A stretch of 64,000 nucleotides of DNA, taken from contig OW804095.1 of assembly GCA_942159475.1 (NCBI GenBank), positions 67,360,773 to 67,424,772 of the forward strand, read 5' to 3'. The stretch comes from Sthenelais limicola (Eukaryota > Annelida > Polychaeta > Phyllodocida > Sigalionidae). Below are positions 1-12,208 of the stretch, one piece after another. Position numbers and translations under genes: made by a program. The notes below the pieces were generated by a model. It did no database searches, was not told where the DNA came from, and saw only the letters and a program-made list of their open reading frames with translations. The first letter of the stretch is position 1. Each line of letters opens with the position of its first letter.

Positions 1-1254
1 ACACATATTTTATACACACAATGATTCATTTGTACCAAAAATAAGAAATAGACTGGAGATGGGGGTGGGGGGGGCTCTATTATTTGCTCCATACAATCTA
101 AATGTAGAAATAACCACTTGAATTGGAAGATATGACCCAGATATTACATCTATCTTGCCATACACTATATTACTAATATTCCAAATTCCAAATAATAATC
201 ATTTACCCTAATCTAAACATCGTCTAGTAAAATAATAATACGCATTCCAGGTAGAGAAAGTGCTACCAACAACGGTTTGTGATCCGTCTCTAACTTTATA
301 GTACTTACAAGACCTATATACGGGGGCTATCATTATTTACCTCATGGGGGGGGTATAAGAATTTTGGCTGTCAAGCATACACATTTTTGTGACCCCCCCC
401 ATCCAAGGGTCCCATGTTTTTGTGACCCCCCCTATCAGAGGGTACCATGTTTTTGTGACCCCCCCCTCACACCAATCACACACGCGCAGTGAGAACAGAT
501 GAAAGCATGCCACATACCTTTTGCATAAATGTAAGTACAGAAGTAGCTGTGATTGAATATTTTTTAATGAAGGTGACTATGTTAGACTTATTTTAAATAA
601 GTACATGTGTAATGTATTTTTTGAACCTATAAATAGTGTTGCACAGGTAACAGCAATGCATTACATGCGTGATTGAGTTGTGCAATCCTGTGATGTGGAG
701 GACTCTATAGTAGCAGCTGTTGGTGCTAGTCTGCACCACCACAGTTCTCCAGAGGGCAGGCCCCTTCATGGATCAGGAGAAGGTTGCTGATACACATGCT
801 CCACAGGAACAGGAGTGGATCCAAGGACACCTAGACATGCTACTTGCCAGGAGCACTTCTGGACCCTCTGGACGACCACAACCTGGACCGCAAGCTATAC
901 ACTGAAATCATGTGACTGGTTGCCCCCCCGAGGCTCAAACGGACTATGTACCGAGACTGTCTTCCGAAGGCCTGTTTTAGTGCTTTTTATTTTTCGGAAA
1001 CTTTCTAACTGAGCCCAGACGCTAGACTGAGCCAAGGGGAGCCAAGTTCAAACGGGAACATGTGTAATATACTGATGAAATAAAAAGTTATCGCTTACCG
1101 CACATTCGAAGCGAGGGCAGTCAGCCATAACAAAACAACAAGAGGGGAACAGTTCCTTCTTGGAACAGCCGCACTGCGGGGAACTAGGTCGGAGGGAACA
1201 GGATGGAAGAGCCACTAGCGACGCTCCAATCAGAAAAACAAAGCTGGCATGGCC

Positions 1255-1545
1255 TGTGGCAGGTAGAAAATCCGGGATGATCATTTATTCCATTAAAAAG
1301 GTAACAAAATATAGATTCTTCTGCTACAATCTTATTGTCTGCTTGCTGGTCATTGGGTTGGTGTAACCCATACGACCAGCTCAGCAGACAAACTAAAGCA
1401 AAATGTCTGAACGAGAACGGGACGGGGAGCCATGCCGTACGTAACTGGCTTTACCAAGCAAGTTTAGTAATCAGGATTCCCGGGCAGTTCGGGAGGGTCG
1501 TTTCCGCGAAAATGCTTCATTTGTATATATAAAAACAATATTAGG
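1255..1545 (+). repeat. Dispersed repeat shared with about 37.67-37.94 kb
   Basis: The words CCATTAAAAAG, AAATATAGATTCTTCTGCTA and TATAAAAACAATATTAG occur in the same order here and at about 37,668-37,935 inside intron 1 of the crystallin-like gene. The two copies are diverged and differ by indels. No coding potential is evident. Confidence 0.5.
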
Positions 1546-1924
1546 CAGTCAGAAATATAACCAAACTATTAGAACACTCCATTCAGCGGTCCATACTTTC
1601 TGGATGAAGGAACAGGACTGAGCAGCCTTGTCTGCAGCTGGCATCTTTATTTCTTGCTGTACAGCAAGGGGTTGTCTCTCTCTTTTTTTCTGTGGACTAA
1701 CCAACCCAGAGTATATATTATTTCACCATTGGAACAGAGTGTTCATAGACTTAGTAAAGGATTGTTATATGTGAGCAAACGGGAGAAATGTTCATTTTCA
1801 GGGAAGAAATAGATGACCCAGTTTATCCTTCTGTGTTTTCATTAGTTATTCTGAAAGTAGGACAGCATTGTCATAGGGTCATGCCATGATGCTACATCCT
1901 CTGCTGAGCATTGAAACTGTGTTT

Positions 1925-2100
1925 CTGGCATAGGAATCCATCGGGTCTACGCTGCGCTCCGACCCTTGGGATTCCACCCGCCTCCAACTCTGTGAAGAAT
2001 GATCGGAAATGCATAACTGCGGTTAGTTTGGTCTATGTCGAATAACCTGTATTATGTGAGATCATTGATAAAAGAATCCTTGAATTGATTTGAATTGAAT
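1925..2100 (+). mobile_element. Possible LINE 3' end with TTGAATTGAATT-type tail
   Basis: The segment ends in AAAGAATCCTTGAATTGATT followed by more TGAATTGAAT, the kind of short-repeat tail that many CR1/L2-type non-LTR elements leave at their 3' ends. No reverse transcriptase sequence remains upstream, so this is at most a heavily 5'-truncated copy. Confidence 0.3.
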
Positions 2101-4355
2101 GAACTCATCAAGCCATCAAGATATATCCAAGTATTGTTATCCTTTCCCATTCCAAAACAAGCTTAACTTTGGGCTCACTACACATACCTTGACTGAAGTT
2201 CTCCTTCTATAATGCCACAATTCAATAACAGCCACTCTCATTGTTGTAATCTGCCATGACATATGTCACAGTCTGGGCATAAAGATGGCTTTATCCCCAT
2301 ATCCATTAATTACAGCATTATTCTCCTCTTTGGTGACTTCATTTACCCTTTCATCATATGTTTCAGGTTCACATGAATCTGAAGCCAGAGTGAGAATTGT
2401 CATCACCTTCTGTACCTTTTGTCCTACTCTTCTACCTTGTTCCTCTCGGAAATCCTTACCCTTGATATTTTTTCGGTGTCTTCTCATTTCTCTTCCGATC
2501 TTTGTTTCTTTTTTATACTGCAAGTGGCCAATCACAAGGTCCTACCTTACAAGAAAATTGTGAGCAAAAGATTTAACTTCATTTAACATAATTTTTCAAG
2601 TCAAGTTTCTTTTTTCAAAGAGAACATTGCATTATTTGCGCAGCTGAAATTCATCAATTGGTTGAGATTCACTATGTACACAAGCGATTGTTTCAGTATA
2701 TGTGTATACTTGTACTTGTAATGGCCAGACTCAGGAGAGGGCATGCACTGTGGTACAATGTACACAGTTTTTAGAGTGGAATCTTTCTGTTCCCACACAA
2801 ATTACATACAACATTATTGGAGCTGAAACAGTGGAACTCTTCAATACAGCTCACCAAATTTGCAATGGTTATTCAAGTGCTCTTCCATTTTTTTAAAGTA
2901 ATAATTGTTATATCATATTACACAATATTCTACAATTATTGCAAAACAATGATTAACCACATTATCTCGAGATTCAAAGTCTCCAGTCTTGATTTATTTC
3001 TCCTCCTACAATAGCTCTACAATACTCTAATATATATTCAAGTTATAAACCAAGTTATAACACTGGTGGAGAACTCATCTCTGTCCCGTTATAATGCCCT
3101 GCATGGTAGATCACCTGGTCTAGCATCTTTGAAACACCATATTGGGATCATGAACTTGACAACGCATGACCATACATATGTAATGACAAAGTTGAGAAAT
3201 GCATGAGAGAAAATGACCATACTAGAGAAGACTAATTGAACAAGAAAAGTATGCAGCATATTTTGAGAATCAAAGGAGGCACTGGCAGATGTCTTTAAGC
3301 GTGTTTGATTGACTATAGCCTACTCATACTAAAGGTAACAGCAAGGAGGAAAATAAAAGGAAGTCAGCCAGTTGGAAAAGAAAATAAGATGAGGAAAATA
3401 GTATAGAGTTACTTAACAAAAGAACCAAACCAGGGAAAGCAATAGAATGTTTTCCAAAATGATTTTTCTGGCAAGTCAGCAGTCATGGTTCAACACAATG
3501 CCCTGAATCATAATGTAGAAGGTCTCCTTTACCCAAAGATGGACAGAAAGCATAAGGACTTCCTCAGGAAAAAGAGATCTTTTGTGCTGATTTAGTGCTC
3601 AAGTTTATCATGGAAGACTACAAAAATCAAACTGAAAGAACCAAAATGGTGTTTAGAAAGTGGTGACAGTGAAACTGGACATTTCCAGCCAGAATCTATC
3701 TTTTAAAAGGAGAAGTGACCCTTTCATTTGTTGAGGAAGAAGACAAGCAGGAGTCAATTTGATTTTGTTTTGCAGTATATTTATGTTACATCTTTTCAAA
3801 GCATATCTGGATCGGGTATGAATGTTGAAGTAGTGTTATAAAAAATTAGCAGAATCAATTGTATTGCCAAATATTTTAACAGGGGCAGAATGATGGTTAA
3901 ATCGAAATGCCAATTATCAAACTTCTTTAACTCGACCCAAAGTGGGTATCATTAGTTTTTTGCAAACCCCTTGGATTTGGGTTTTTTCCACTGTTCTCAT
4001 TCCCACGCGACTACTCACAAACCCACCTTCAAAAATGAAAATTGGTTGTTTTATTATATTAAGGAATTCTTCTATGTCTGTTCGAACCCTACTCCCTCCA
4101 ATTTTAAACAGTTTTGTGGTGTAAACTGTTTGCGATTGAGTGCCTCGTCACCATAGAAATCATATGTAAAACACTCTATTCACTGAGGGGAAAAAATTGC
4201 GGTTGCAGAAGATATTTTGCGCAATTCTTGGTACTTTAGACAGTGAAAGTTATTATAGATCTGCACGGTTTTTGAACCAATTCATCACTTAAGATGGTGA
4301 GAGGATTGCCTCAGTAAGCATTACTAAGACACAGGATTTTTTCAACCCTGATGTT
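2101..4355. other. No gene recognised
   Basis: AT-rich sequence with only short open frames. I see no splice-bounded coding exon, RNA gene or repeat array in it. Confidence 0.5.
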
Positions 4356-4864
4356 GGTGTGTTTTTGTGACCCCCCCTATCAGAGGGTGCCATGTTTTTG
4401 TGACCCCCCCTATCAGAGGGTGCCATGATTCTGTGACCCCCCCCCATAATTCTTATACCCCCCCCATGAGGTAAATAATGATAGCCCCCTACATATTGAT
4501 GACAGTTTTCAACCAAACCCCAGGCACTCTTTTTCGATATTGGCGAACTCGGCTGTCTCTGCTTCAGTAAGCGACCTACTAGCATATATGCCACTGGCAT
4601 ACCCTACGTTTGTAATATTATACATTCATATGACTGGTGTACCTTATAGGCCCCAACTTGCCTGGTTGGTTTTAATATGTTGGGGAAGAAGCAAATATTC
4701 TGGTGGGGACATTGGTCTTATTCCCCAATTCTGAATTTTGAAATTTGTGAAAGTGGTAAGGTTGCTATAATGAAAAGTAAGCAAGAGCAGAGAAGACAGA
4801 GAACTGAATATTAATAATTGCGATCGCTTCAGTTCTCTAAGTGTAGGATAGAGTACGAGAAGCT

Positions 4865-4932
4865 GTACTCTTAGTGAATAGGAAATGTCCAAGGCCGTCA
4901 GGCCGCGGACATTTCCTATTCACTAAGAGTAC
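4865..4932. repeat. Palindrome with perfect 26-bp arms
   Basis: The arm at 4865-4890 starts GTACTCTTAGTGAATAGG and its exact reverse complement lies at 4907-4932, separated by a 16-nt GC-rich spacer that contains a small GGCC...GGCC hairpin. Weaker symmetry (AGAGTAC, GTAGGATA) extends outwards to about 4845-4975, which suggests a hairpin-type MITE rather than a chance palindrome. Confidence 0.7.
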
Positions 4933-5445
4933 AACTTCGAGTACTCTAGCATGCTTATCCTACAACTTCAATTGTTTGTTATGATTGTGCATGGTTACCA
5001 AATCCCCCCTACCACCCAACCACCCTACCAGAACTACCCGATCCATGATCAGTATTGCTTTGAGATGTACATTTCCTCACTTTCACTGATACATGGCTTA
5101 TAGTGAATGAACCTCACACAATATAGCCAATGGGTTTGGTGTATAATTTTAAGTACAAGTTTACGATTTTGTACATATTTTTCTACTACAACTCTTAAAT
5201 TCTAAACAAAGAATTGGAGGGTTGGCGTGAGCTTATATTGCCATTTTCTGACATTGCTAATGTATGGGCGGGACTTTTATGGGGGTTACAAAATTCAAGA
5301 AATTGTAAGGGATGCATGTAAATCTCTCTACATGGATTACCGTTTTGTCAAAATATAAGTGTAATCCATTATAAACAATTCCAACTAGTTGAATATTATA
5401 TATAAGATATACTTCTCCCCACTGTTTACCATCATTGGACTCTGT

Positions 5446-5473
5446 GTGACTCATTTTCCTGTGACACATCACA
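5446..5473 (+). repeat. Fragment of the copy-B / 42.26-kb transposon family
   Basis: GTGACTCATTTTCCTGTGAC followed by ACATCACA is identical to sequence inside the short element at about 42,520 and, inverted, to about 28,965 near the right end of copy B. It is an isolated remnant of that family's right subterminal region. Confidence 0.5.
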
Positions 5474-5524
5474 TTTTCTATTTCAGGAATCATACTATGC
5501 TATATACAGCAGATCCTATCTGAG

Positions 5525-5770
5525 CCTCTGTGGCCGAGTGGGTAGAGCCTTCAACTCTACTTGCCAGCCTATACTTATGTGAGAGGTCCTGGGTTCAAAT
5601 CCAGGCCAATCCTAGTTCAAAATTATTTGCAATAGATACCTGAGCGGACTCTTTAATGAAAGAGTTCGCCCAGGCATCTGAGAGGACTCTTAGGAGCGGA
5701 CTCTTTCATTAAAGAGTCTGCTCAGAATGCCCAAAGAGTACACCTGGAATTCAGGACTGTACTCTTCAGG
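5525..5770 (+). mobile_element. tRNA-derived SINE with two palindromic modules
   Basis: A Pol III A box (TGGCCGAGTGG, 5531-5541) and B box (GGTTCAAATCC, 5592-5602) both match consensus, and the T stem CCTGG/CCAGG pairs perfectly. The layout resembles a class II (Ser/Leu) tRNA. The 5' GAGCCTC and the 3' flank cannot form an acceptor stem, so this is a tRNA-derived SINE head and not a working tRNA gene. Downstream are two near-identical palindromes around 5644-5735, each of the form GCGGACTCTTT...AAAGAGT. Confidence 0.6.
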
Positions 5771-5869
5771 CATGGGAGTCCGTCCAAGCCAATGCTGGGG
5801 AATAGGGACTCAACAGCAAGTGTAGGATAAGGACAGGTCGAATATAATTCCAGTTTCTATACAGAGTCT

Positions 5870-6028
5870 CCACCTGGTGGTAGTTTCATTAACCACTTTC
5901 AATCACTACCAGAGAGTAACTTTAGTACTCTAAATATATTATAACAGCATCACCTTAATATTAACCGTTAGACTACACACCACCAGTCGAACATAGTTTA
6001 GATCCATTACAATGCCTCCACCAGGTGG
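5870..6028. promoter_or_regulatory. Paired CCACC(T/A)GGTGG palindromes
   Basis: CCACCTGGTGG (5870-5880) and CCACCAGGTGG (6018-6028) are two 11-bp E-box-centred palindromes about 150 bp apart, both followed by TAGT and a similar context. They may be two ends or copies of a small repeat. A role as protein-binding sites is only a possibility. Confidence 0.2.
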
Positions 6029-6330
6029 TAGTATCAGTAACTATGATTTATTATTTAAGTTCCAGGGCAAGAGGTGATCCAGATCTTACCATCGTATTTT
6101 TTTTTACAAACTTATCTTTATTCAGGTTATCAACAAATCCCATCGACCTAGAGCGATAGACATCTAGAATTACAATCAGCTCTATTTTCTTTCTACTTCT
6201 GTTGCTCTTATCTTTTTATTTCTTTTTGAACAATGGATCTTTGTTACAACATGATTATACAGTTTTCACAATACACCATACAACTAAATATATTTTTTGT
6301 CATTCATTATTTGTTGATTTTCTTATTTTT

Positions 6331-6458
6331 ATTGAACATACAATGTCAATGCATCTTATAGATTATGAGACATTTGAAATATTCTTTCATTTTTATTGAA
6401 CATACAATGTCAATGCATCTTTTAGATTATGAGACGTTTAAAATATTCTTTAATTTTT
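6331..6458 (+). repeat. 64-bp tandem duplication
   Basis: Two adjacent copies begin ATTGAACATACAATGTCAAT at 6331 and 6395 and differ at a few positions only. Both lie in very AT-rich DNA. Confidence 0.75.
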
Positions 6459-6534
6459 TTCATTAGGGCTGAAGTGTAATAAGACTGTAAAATATCAACT
6501 AGATCAATTATCAAGGGTAAGTTCCTCATCCTTG

Positions 6535-6850
6535 TTAACCAATCCCTAGGCGGGATCTGGCTTTCCATGTGTGAGTAGAGGGTAGCACCCACAACGATTT
6601 GCTGTTCTCCTTCTCTTCCAGTATTTTTAGTTCCTCTTTGCCTGTTTCTTTTTCTTTCTTCTTTTCCAGTCTTTCGTATTCCTTTTTGACCACCTCATCA
6701 ACCTTTACTTCTGCATGACGTTTTTTCAGGAAGCTACCAGTGGACGTATCTAACAGGATTTTGTGGTTACTCTCCTTTTTAATCACAGAAATACACTCAG
6801 CACTGGTTTGGATAGTTTCCTCTGACTGTTCGTCTTCGATGTTTTCTATA
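6535..6850 (-). pseudogene. Degenerate charged coiled-coil coding fragment (unrecognised)
   Basis: One minus-strand frame runs open for about 100 codons, with a Lys/Glu-rich heptad-like stretch (KKEYERLEKKKEKETGKEEL). A stop interrupts it upstream, and a related reading in another frame (MEEQFKKLIEAL) lies just beyond, as if a frameshift had occurred. It resembles the helical region of a transposon ORF1 or gag-like protein, but I do not recognise the family. It may simply be chance low-complexity sequence. Confidence 0.25.
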
Positions 6851-6859
6851 GGGCCTCAA

Positions 6860-8047
6860 TTAGCTTCTTGAATTGCTCTTCCATGGTTTTGACACAGTTC
6901 TTTAGGTTAGCATACCTATCCTCATTCTACCCAAAAGCATTAGACTCCCTCATCGTTGTATTCTATGGTTCCTCTCAGCTAAAAAAACTTTCTCTCATGG
7001 ACGATTGATTTCATATGTTTGCACCAGGGGCACCAAGCAAAGTCTATCTAAAACGAATTGGTATTCACCAGATGGCACCACTGCACAGCAAAGTGATCAG
7101 ATTGAGGCACACTTGTTTTGACATCAATCCACACAATAAAGCTATTATTGACCTGTTCGAACTGGCTTATTTAGACAGTCAATGGATAGTTAAACACTTC
7201 CTATACATAGGATTATTCTTCTTAGAATTGTCACTCAGTGATAGTCTCCACGCTGGGCCAATGATAATCTCCACACTGGGCAATAATCAGGCTTTGGTGA
7301 ACAATGGCTGACCGTTTTTAGCAGCCAAAGAACTGTGATTCTTGAACTCTGTCACTCCGTCTCTCTGTCTTGAACTTTAGTCCCGATTGTGTATAATTGG
7401 TCCAGATACTTTCATAATCCTTTTGGATGACTTTTAACTTTGTCTGCTGCGATTTTGCTGACAAAAGGAGATTAATAGGAGAGCTAATGCTCACACACCC
7501 TTGCTCAATTCTGTCGTCAAAACTCCCTTAATCTTAAAATTAATTACCTTCATATTTGCTGTAATTTGTTTGTGGGCATATAAAATACATATAGAACAAT
7601 CACAGGAAAAACACCCCAAGGTCAACATAAGCCACTGTGGGTTGGTAGTATCAATTACCATATACTGACTTCATAGAAGCCTCCGTTCTTATTAGCTCAC
7701 CACATAATTCATACAATTCTCTTCATCGTGAACATCTGGGACCCATGAGCAGATAATCTTTATCTGAATAACAAAATCAGTCAAGTGCTATTTATTCTCT
7801 CCACCTGTCATTATCTTTGAAGTATTTAATTCAGGTCAATATCATATTTAGGCCTAATAAATTACAGAAAAACGCACTATTCTTCAAGGATGATCTCAGA
7901 TGTTGCCAGTTGGAGGTACATATTACCGTTGACAGTTATACAAGACTCCATGAAATCGTGTAAAGAAAATCATAAAATGCCTTGGAAATTCGCAGAAAGG
8001 GGGTACTTTTCAAATACTTGAAAAAAATGCATACACATTTGACCCTT
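6860..8047. other. No gene recognised
   Basis: AT-rich intergenic sequence with only short chance open frames. I see no repeat array or RNA gene. Confidence 0.5.
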
Positions 8048-8538
8048 GCAGAGATGCCAACTTTTGTAGTCAGGCTTGCGGGACACTATCCCAGCCATTA
8101 AGGCGGGTCTGGGGCCCGGCTAGGGCCGCAGAAGCCAGAGGGTTTTCTTTGCTCTCTGGTGCATTTTAAGCATTTTGGGGGGTTAAATATTGTCCAAATG
8201 ATAATACAAACTTCTTACTTTGATTCGCATAAAAAATAAAAATATAGACTTGTACTTTTACAATTTTTTACTTTTAGTTTTACATGAAGAATGGTGGCTT
8301 TGGTGTATTTTCGGCATAATTTCCTTCCCATGAGGCGTGGGGTCTGGGGCCCTAGGCGGGCCCCAGAAGCTAAGAGATTTTGCTTTATCTCTGGTGCATT
8401 TTAAGTATTTTTAGGGGTTAAATATTATCTGGTTAAAATTACATTTTTCCGGGACAAAGTTGTCTGCGGGCGGGACGCGGGACACAGGGCTGATTTCCGG
8501 GACTGTCCCGGACAAATCGGGACACTTGGCATCTCTGC
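8048..8538. mobile_element. About 490-bp MITE with 13-bp terminal inverted repeats
   Basis: GCAGAGATGCCAA at 8048-8060 is matched by TTGGCATCTCTGC at 8526-8538. The interior holds two diverged copies of a GC-rich segment (GGTCTGGGGCCC... at about 8106 and 8341), each followed by a CTCTGGTGCATTTTAAG(C/T)ATTT segment. The CAGAGATGCC-type end resembles hAT superfamily termini, but the 8-bp flanks (gacccttg and cccctgag) are not a clean duplication, so the superfamily is uncertain. Confidence 0.6.
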
Positions 8539-9639
8539 CCCTGAGTGGGGTGGGGGCCGGGGTGCAAACCATGCCACTTTTTCCTTGACCCTCATTGTGA
8601 TAACTCTGCTGAAGGTATGCATGTGTTAAAGTAAGTTTTGAAAGTATGAGGGTGCTGGGGAACGTCTATGGGAACTGATTAATCATTACCAAACTTCAAA
8701 AGGGTTTACTGCCATCAAACATGCCCATGAATGGTATACTTTCCATTTATTCAGAAGTTGAGCATGATACAGAAGTTGGTGCATGTAATAGAGAGCCTAA
8801 TGAGGATAGTGTTCATACTGTGATAATCCTATAACAAAAGACCATACAAAATTAAATGATGTAAGTTATGGAATGATAAAAGAAGAAAATTCATTTATAG
8901 CCTGGTCTTAGACAAGTAATGCTGCACAATAATCAATTATTTACTTCAGAATGCAATTTTCATTGGGACCTGTTGGTTCAATGAGGGTTTTGATGAATGT
9001 ATTCTATTTCTGGGATATGTTTTGAAATTTAGGATGTACTCCTACCTCAATTAGAAGAAATATCTTACACCCAAATGCATATTAATTGTATATACAGAGA
9101 ACTATTAGGCTAATGAAAATCCTATTACCACAGACCATACATAATTCTAAAACTATATTTTTATCACATTCAAATTACAAGGCAAAGGAATGATAAATGA
9201 AGAAAATATGGTTACATGGTCGGTTCAATGACTATATCTGAAAAATAATACTGCAAATAATGCACCATGATAAAATTTTCATTGGCAAATATTGGGCCAA
9301 TGATTAAATGTAAGTAGATGTAATGTATTTGTAAGCTAATATGTTACATTCAGGATAACTAATTTGTTGGTTGCGCAACAACTGCATTATTCACAATCCT
9401 TCAACCGACAATGATTTCATAGGATGTAACGAGGTTGGTTTCTGACTTACTGTATATGATGCCCACAAGTTTTTTTCAACCACGGATGTCACACGTGGAT
9501 TCATTTAACAATATACGATGGCATGTATCCACTCATTTGCAGCGTGTACAACCCCCCATTGTGGTATAATTGATATATATATGTTTTATATAAGGTTAAA
9601 CGATGTATATTTTGTAGAAATATTATCAAATTACAACCT
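8539..9639. repeat. Noncoding; diverged tandem duplication of about 310 bp
   Basis: Segments at about 8790-9000 and 9100-9310 share words in the same order (AGACCATACA, AATGATAAA, GAAGAAAAT, TTTTCATTGG), indicating an old tandem duplication. I see no coding region. Confidence 0.35.
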
Positions 9640-10486
9640 ATCCAAGTGCATTCGGTGTAAACAATCATTGCTATGGTGGTCATGTGTAGTGGATACAGCA
9701 CTGTGATTGGTCCAGGAACTCCTAAATATGCTATGTACATCCCTGCAAATCAATCAAATCTATAATCCAATGCTGTTGTGTGTGTGAGATATATTGTGGG
9801 TATATCTAAACCAATTAAATGTTATAAAATTTGATCTGTAGAGGTTTTACCTCACATGGTGTTGTTCATGTGTGGGGACTCAGATGCATCGAGGTCAGGG
9901 GAATAACTATTTTACTTGGGACATCTGTGATTCCTTACTCCTCTTGTGTGAAATTTAGAGTTAAAAATGCATTATTTGTGTCAACATGTCAGTTTTGGGC
10001 AAATTGAAATCTAGGATTTTGTCCATTTGAGTTGCCAGTGCCACGTGTTTAACAACAGGCCATGCATAGACCAGTTCACTGTCGAACAGTGGATCTCTCA
10101 TCGGTCGGAATACAATTAATCAGTAATTTAAATAATGTTTTTCTCTATTCTTGTCTTTTCTATTGCCCATACATGCATGTATATATACTCATTCAGTTGA
10201 AAGTTTTTTCAAGTATGAGGACAAGACATTGATAACTATTTAGATAAATGACTGTAGGGAATTTCTTGCTGCTTTAGTAGGAATTAAGATTTGTGTCAGT
10301 GATATTTTGGTTTGTCACAACATCATTTATCTTTCTTATACTGTCGTTTCAGATGAGCTTGACTTGGCACTCCTAGGCATTTTCAATACTATTACTGACA
10401 ACAGTGAACCATGCAGTCCAACAAAGAAAGGGCCCCAATGAAAGGGAGAACGCAAACACCCAAAGAGCCACTACATGATGTATTGT
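9640..10486 (+). pseudogene. Copy A, 5' fragment of the DUF7869-like transposon
   Basis: Collinear with copy B from about 24,764 to 26,125 but lacking the B segment that holds the TATA-like box and exon 1 (about 24,850-25,370). Recognisable parts are the CCAAT-type promoter sequence (GTGATTGGTCCAG), the intron words around AATCTATAATCCAATGCTGT, the exon-2 homologue after 10,031 and the exon-3 homologue from 10,353. The exon-3 homologue contains a TGA where copy B has a TGG codon. Similarity stops at about 10,482-10,486 and resumes at about 21,397, on the far side of the composite insertion. Confidence 0.75.
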
Positions 10487-11037
10487 CATTAATTATTTAT
10501 TGACAAAGTCACGGAAATTCACTAAAATGATGCTACTAATGTACTCACCGTGCATTATTAAAAATGATAATGCACGATGAGGCCTTGTTCGTGCATCTTT
10601 GCTAATTTGATAATGTGATAAATTGGCTGTCACTTGCTTGCTTGTGCATTAGTACACTCCTCTCACTTGCTGGTGAATGAATTATTGCCACCTGGCATTG
10701 CTCCTATGATGAAAAGGAAATAATCTGAGCCTCCTCTATCTCTCCCCTCCCCTCCTCTCCTGTCTCTTATCTTATCTCTCATTAGACGCCCGCTCTCCCG
10801 CCGCCCTGCCGCCCCCACCGCCACGCCCCACCGCCCTCTGACAGTAGTAGACATAATTGTCACCACATGTCCATCTCTTGACATTTGTGGGCAAAACAAA
10901 TAATAATCACACAAAATTCTTTCTCGAATAAATAAATTCTACTAGTTTGTAGGATAATAATCATATTTTATTCATATTCCTACCATATATATATCCAAAG
11001 TTAGAAAGATGTGTAAATATATCTCTATAGGTTTAAA
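10487..11037. other. Left flank of the composite insertion; hairpin and pyrimidine tract
   Basis: No gene. It contains an inverted repeat GTGCATTAT...ATAATGCAC near 10,550-10,577 and a CT/CCG-rich tract at about 10,735-10,850. The segment 10,975-11,022 (ATTCCTACCATATATATATC onward) recurs inverted at about 20,341-20,389. How this 550 bp arrived between copy A and the composite is unclear. Confidence 0.45.
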
Positions 11038-11389
11038 ACGCTCCATCGATTGTCTAATCAACTCAACATCTGGTCATCTGGTCATCTTACAATATAAATC
11101 GAGCAGGAAGCTTTTTGAATATATCCTTATTTCACCTAGTGGAATAAACATCTTTAAAAACAAACCGATGTTTCAGACTTCTTATTTTTAAGTCAGCTAA
11201 TAAAATCTACGAATATTAAAGATTAGTTTTAAAATAAAAAAGTTAATAAAAAAGGTTCATAATAGATGTTGCCTGCTTGGCTGTCCACTAGACACAAAGT
11301 GGCAAGAGTTTGCTCGCCCTTTTATACTTTTGGAATGTGTACTGTGCAAACGAGATGACCGAAGATTTCGTGTTTGGAGCGGCCACTTT
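11038..11389 (+). repeat. Left terminal inverted repeat of the composite
   Basis: Pairs with 20850-21140. It includes one copy of the 58-bp cassette GGCAAGAGTTTGCTCGCCCT...GGAATGTGT (from 11,301) with a TTTTATAC box. The interval about 11,096-11,165 has no counterpart in the right arm. Confidence 0.8.
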
Positions 11390-11821
11390 CCAAACAAGCC
11401 CCGCCCCTTTGCCTCCTTACTGTACACTTCTTAGCCCCGACGACCACAGTCGGCAAGAAGTCGCGCTCAGGCCGTCAAACTTTCATGGGAGCAAGTCGGT
11501 CTCAGCGCGCGGACGTGGGAGAAAGCACTCTTCCTTCAATAGGCCGCAGTCAGAACTATCGTCTGGATATTCTAATGACAATGTGGCCTATGTTATATCT
11601 TCTTAAGAGATACTTTGGGTGTGTGAAAAAGAGATTTTTCTGGGCCTTGATTAAGCTATACTTCTAAAGTAATGTCACTATGTGATAAGGTGTGGAGATT
11701 AATTAATAATATCAGATAAGTAAATAATGCAAACAGACATATACATTTATGTTTTCTTTTTTATTATGTGAGAGAAAAAAAGATATACACGATGACATCA
11801 GTCGGAATAAAAACATATCGT

Positions 11822-12125
11822 TCACTGCTTCAGACCTACAACACTACACAAGAAGAAATTATATTTCTAACGTTTTGTTACTCTCTATATCGGTACACAG
11901 AGCCGTAGCGGTACAACAGAAATAGAGAAAAGGTAACTTAGACTTCAACTGCTTCGGACCTACAACACTACACAAAAAGTAATTATATTTCTAACGTTTT
12001 GTTACTCTCTATATCGGTACACAGAGCCGTAGCGGTACAACAGAAATAGAGAAAAGGTAACTTAGACTTCAACTGCTTCAGACCTACAACAATACACAAG
12101 AAATTATATTTCTAATGTTTTACTA
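11822..12125 (+). repeat. 124-bp tandem repeat, about 2.5 copies
   Basis: ACTGCTTC(A/G)GACCTACAAC recurs at about 11,824, 11,948 and 12,072. The first two units are nearly identical across CTCTCTATATCGGTACACAG; the third is truncated. Confidence 0.8.
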
Positions 12126-12208
12126 CCCTGAACAGAAATACAGACATAACCTTTTTTTTACCAATATAAGCCACTGGCTACCTGCAGAATTTTAGAAAAA
12201 AAGGACAT

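Larger units (their letters stand above)
322..4489. mobile_element. 4.2-kb interval bounded by perfect 42-bp inverted repeats
   Basis: The left arm (322-363) begins GGGGGCTATCATTATTTACC and its exact reverse complement lies at 4448-4489. Just inside each arm are short G/C-homopolymer-rich tandem units built on TTTTTGTGACCCCCC (381-474 and 4360-4445). These tandem units keep the same orientation at both ends, so the whole end is not simply inverted. No transposase or other coding region is recognisable between the arms. It could be one nonautonomous element or two copies of a small repeat in opposite orientation; no target-site duplication is clear. Confidence 0.4.

Noticed and set aside
1048..1284. 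Minus-strand first exon (MADCPRFECA followed by GTAAGC)
   Set aside because: ATG, codons and donor look plausible, but no following exon was found at lower coordinates and the region is next to a dispersed repeat.
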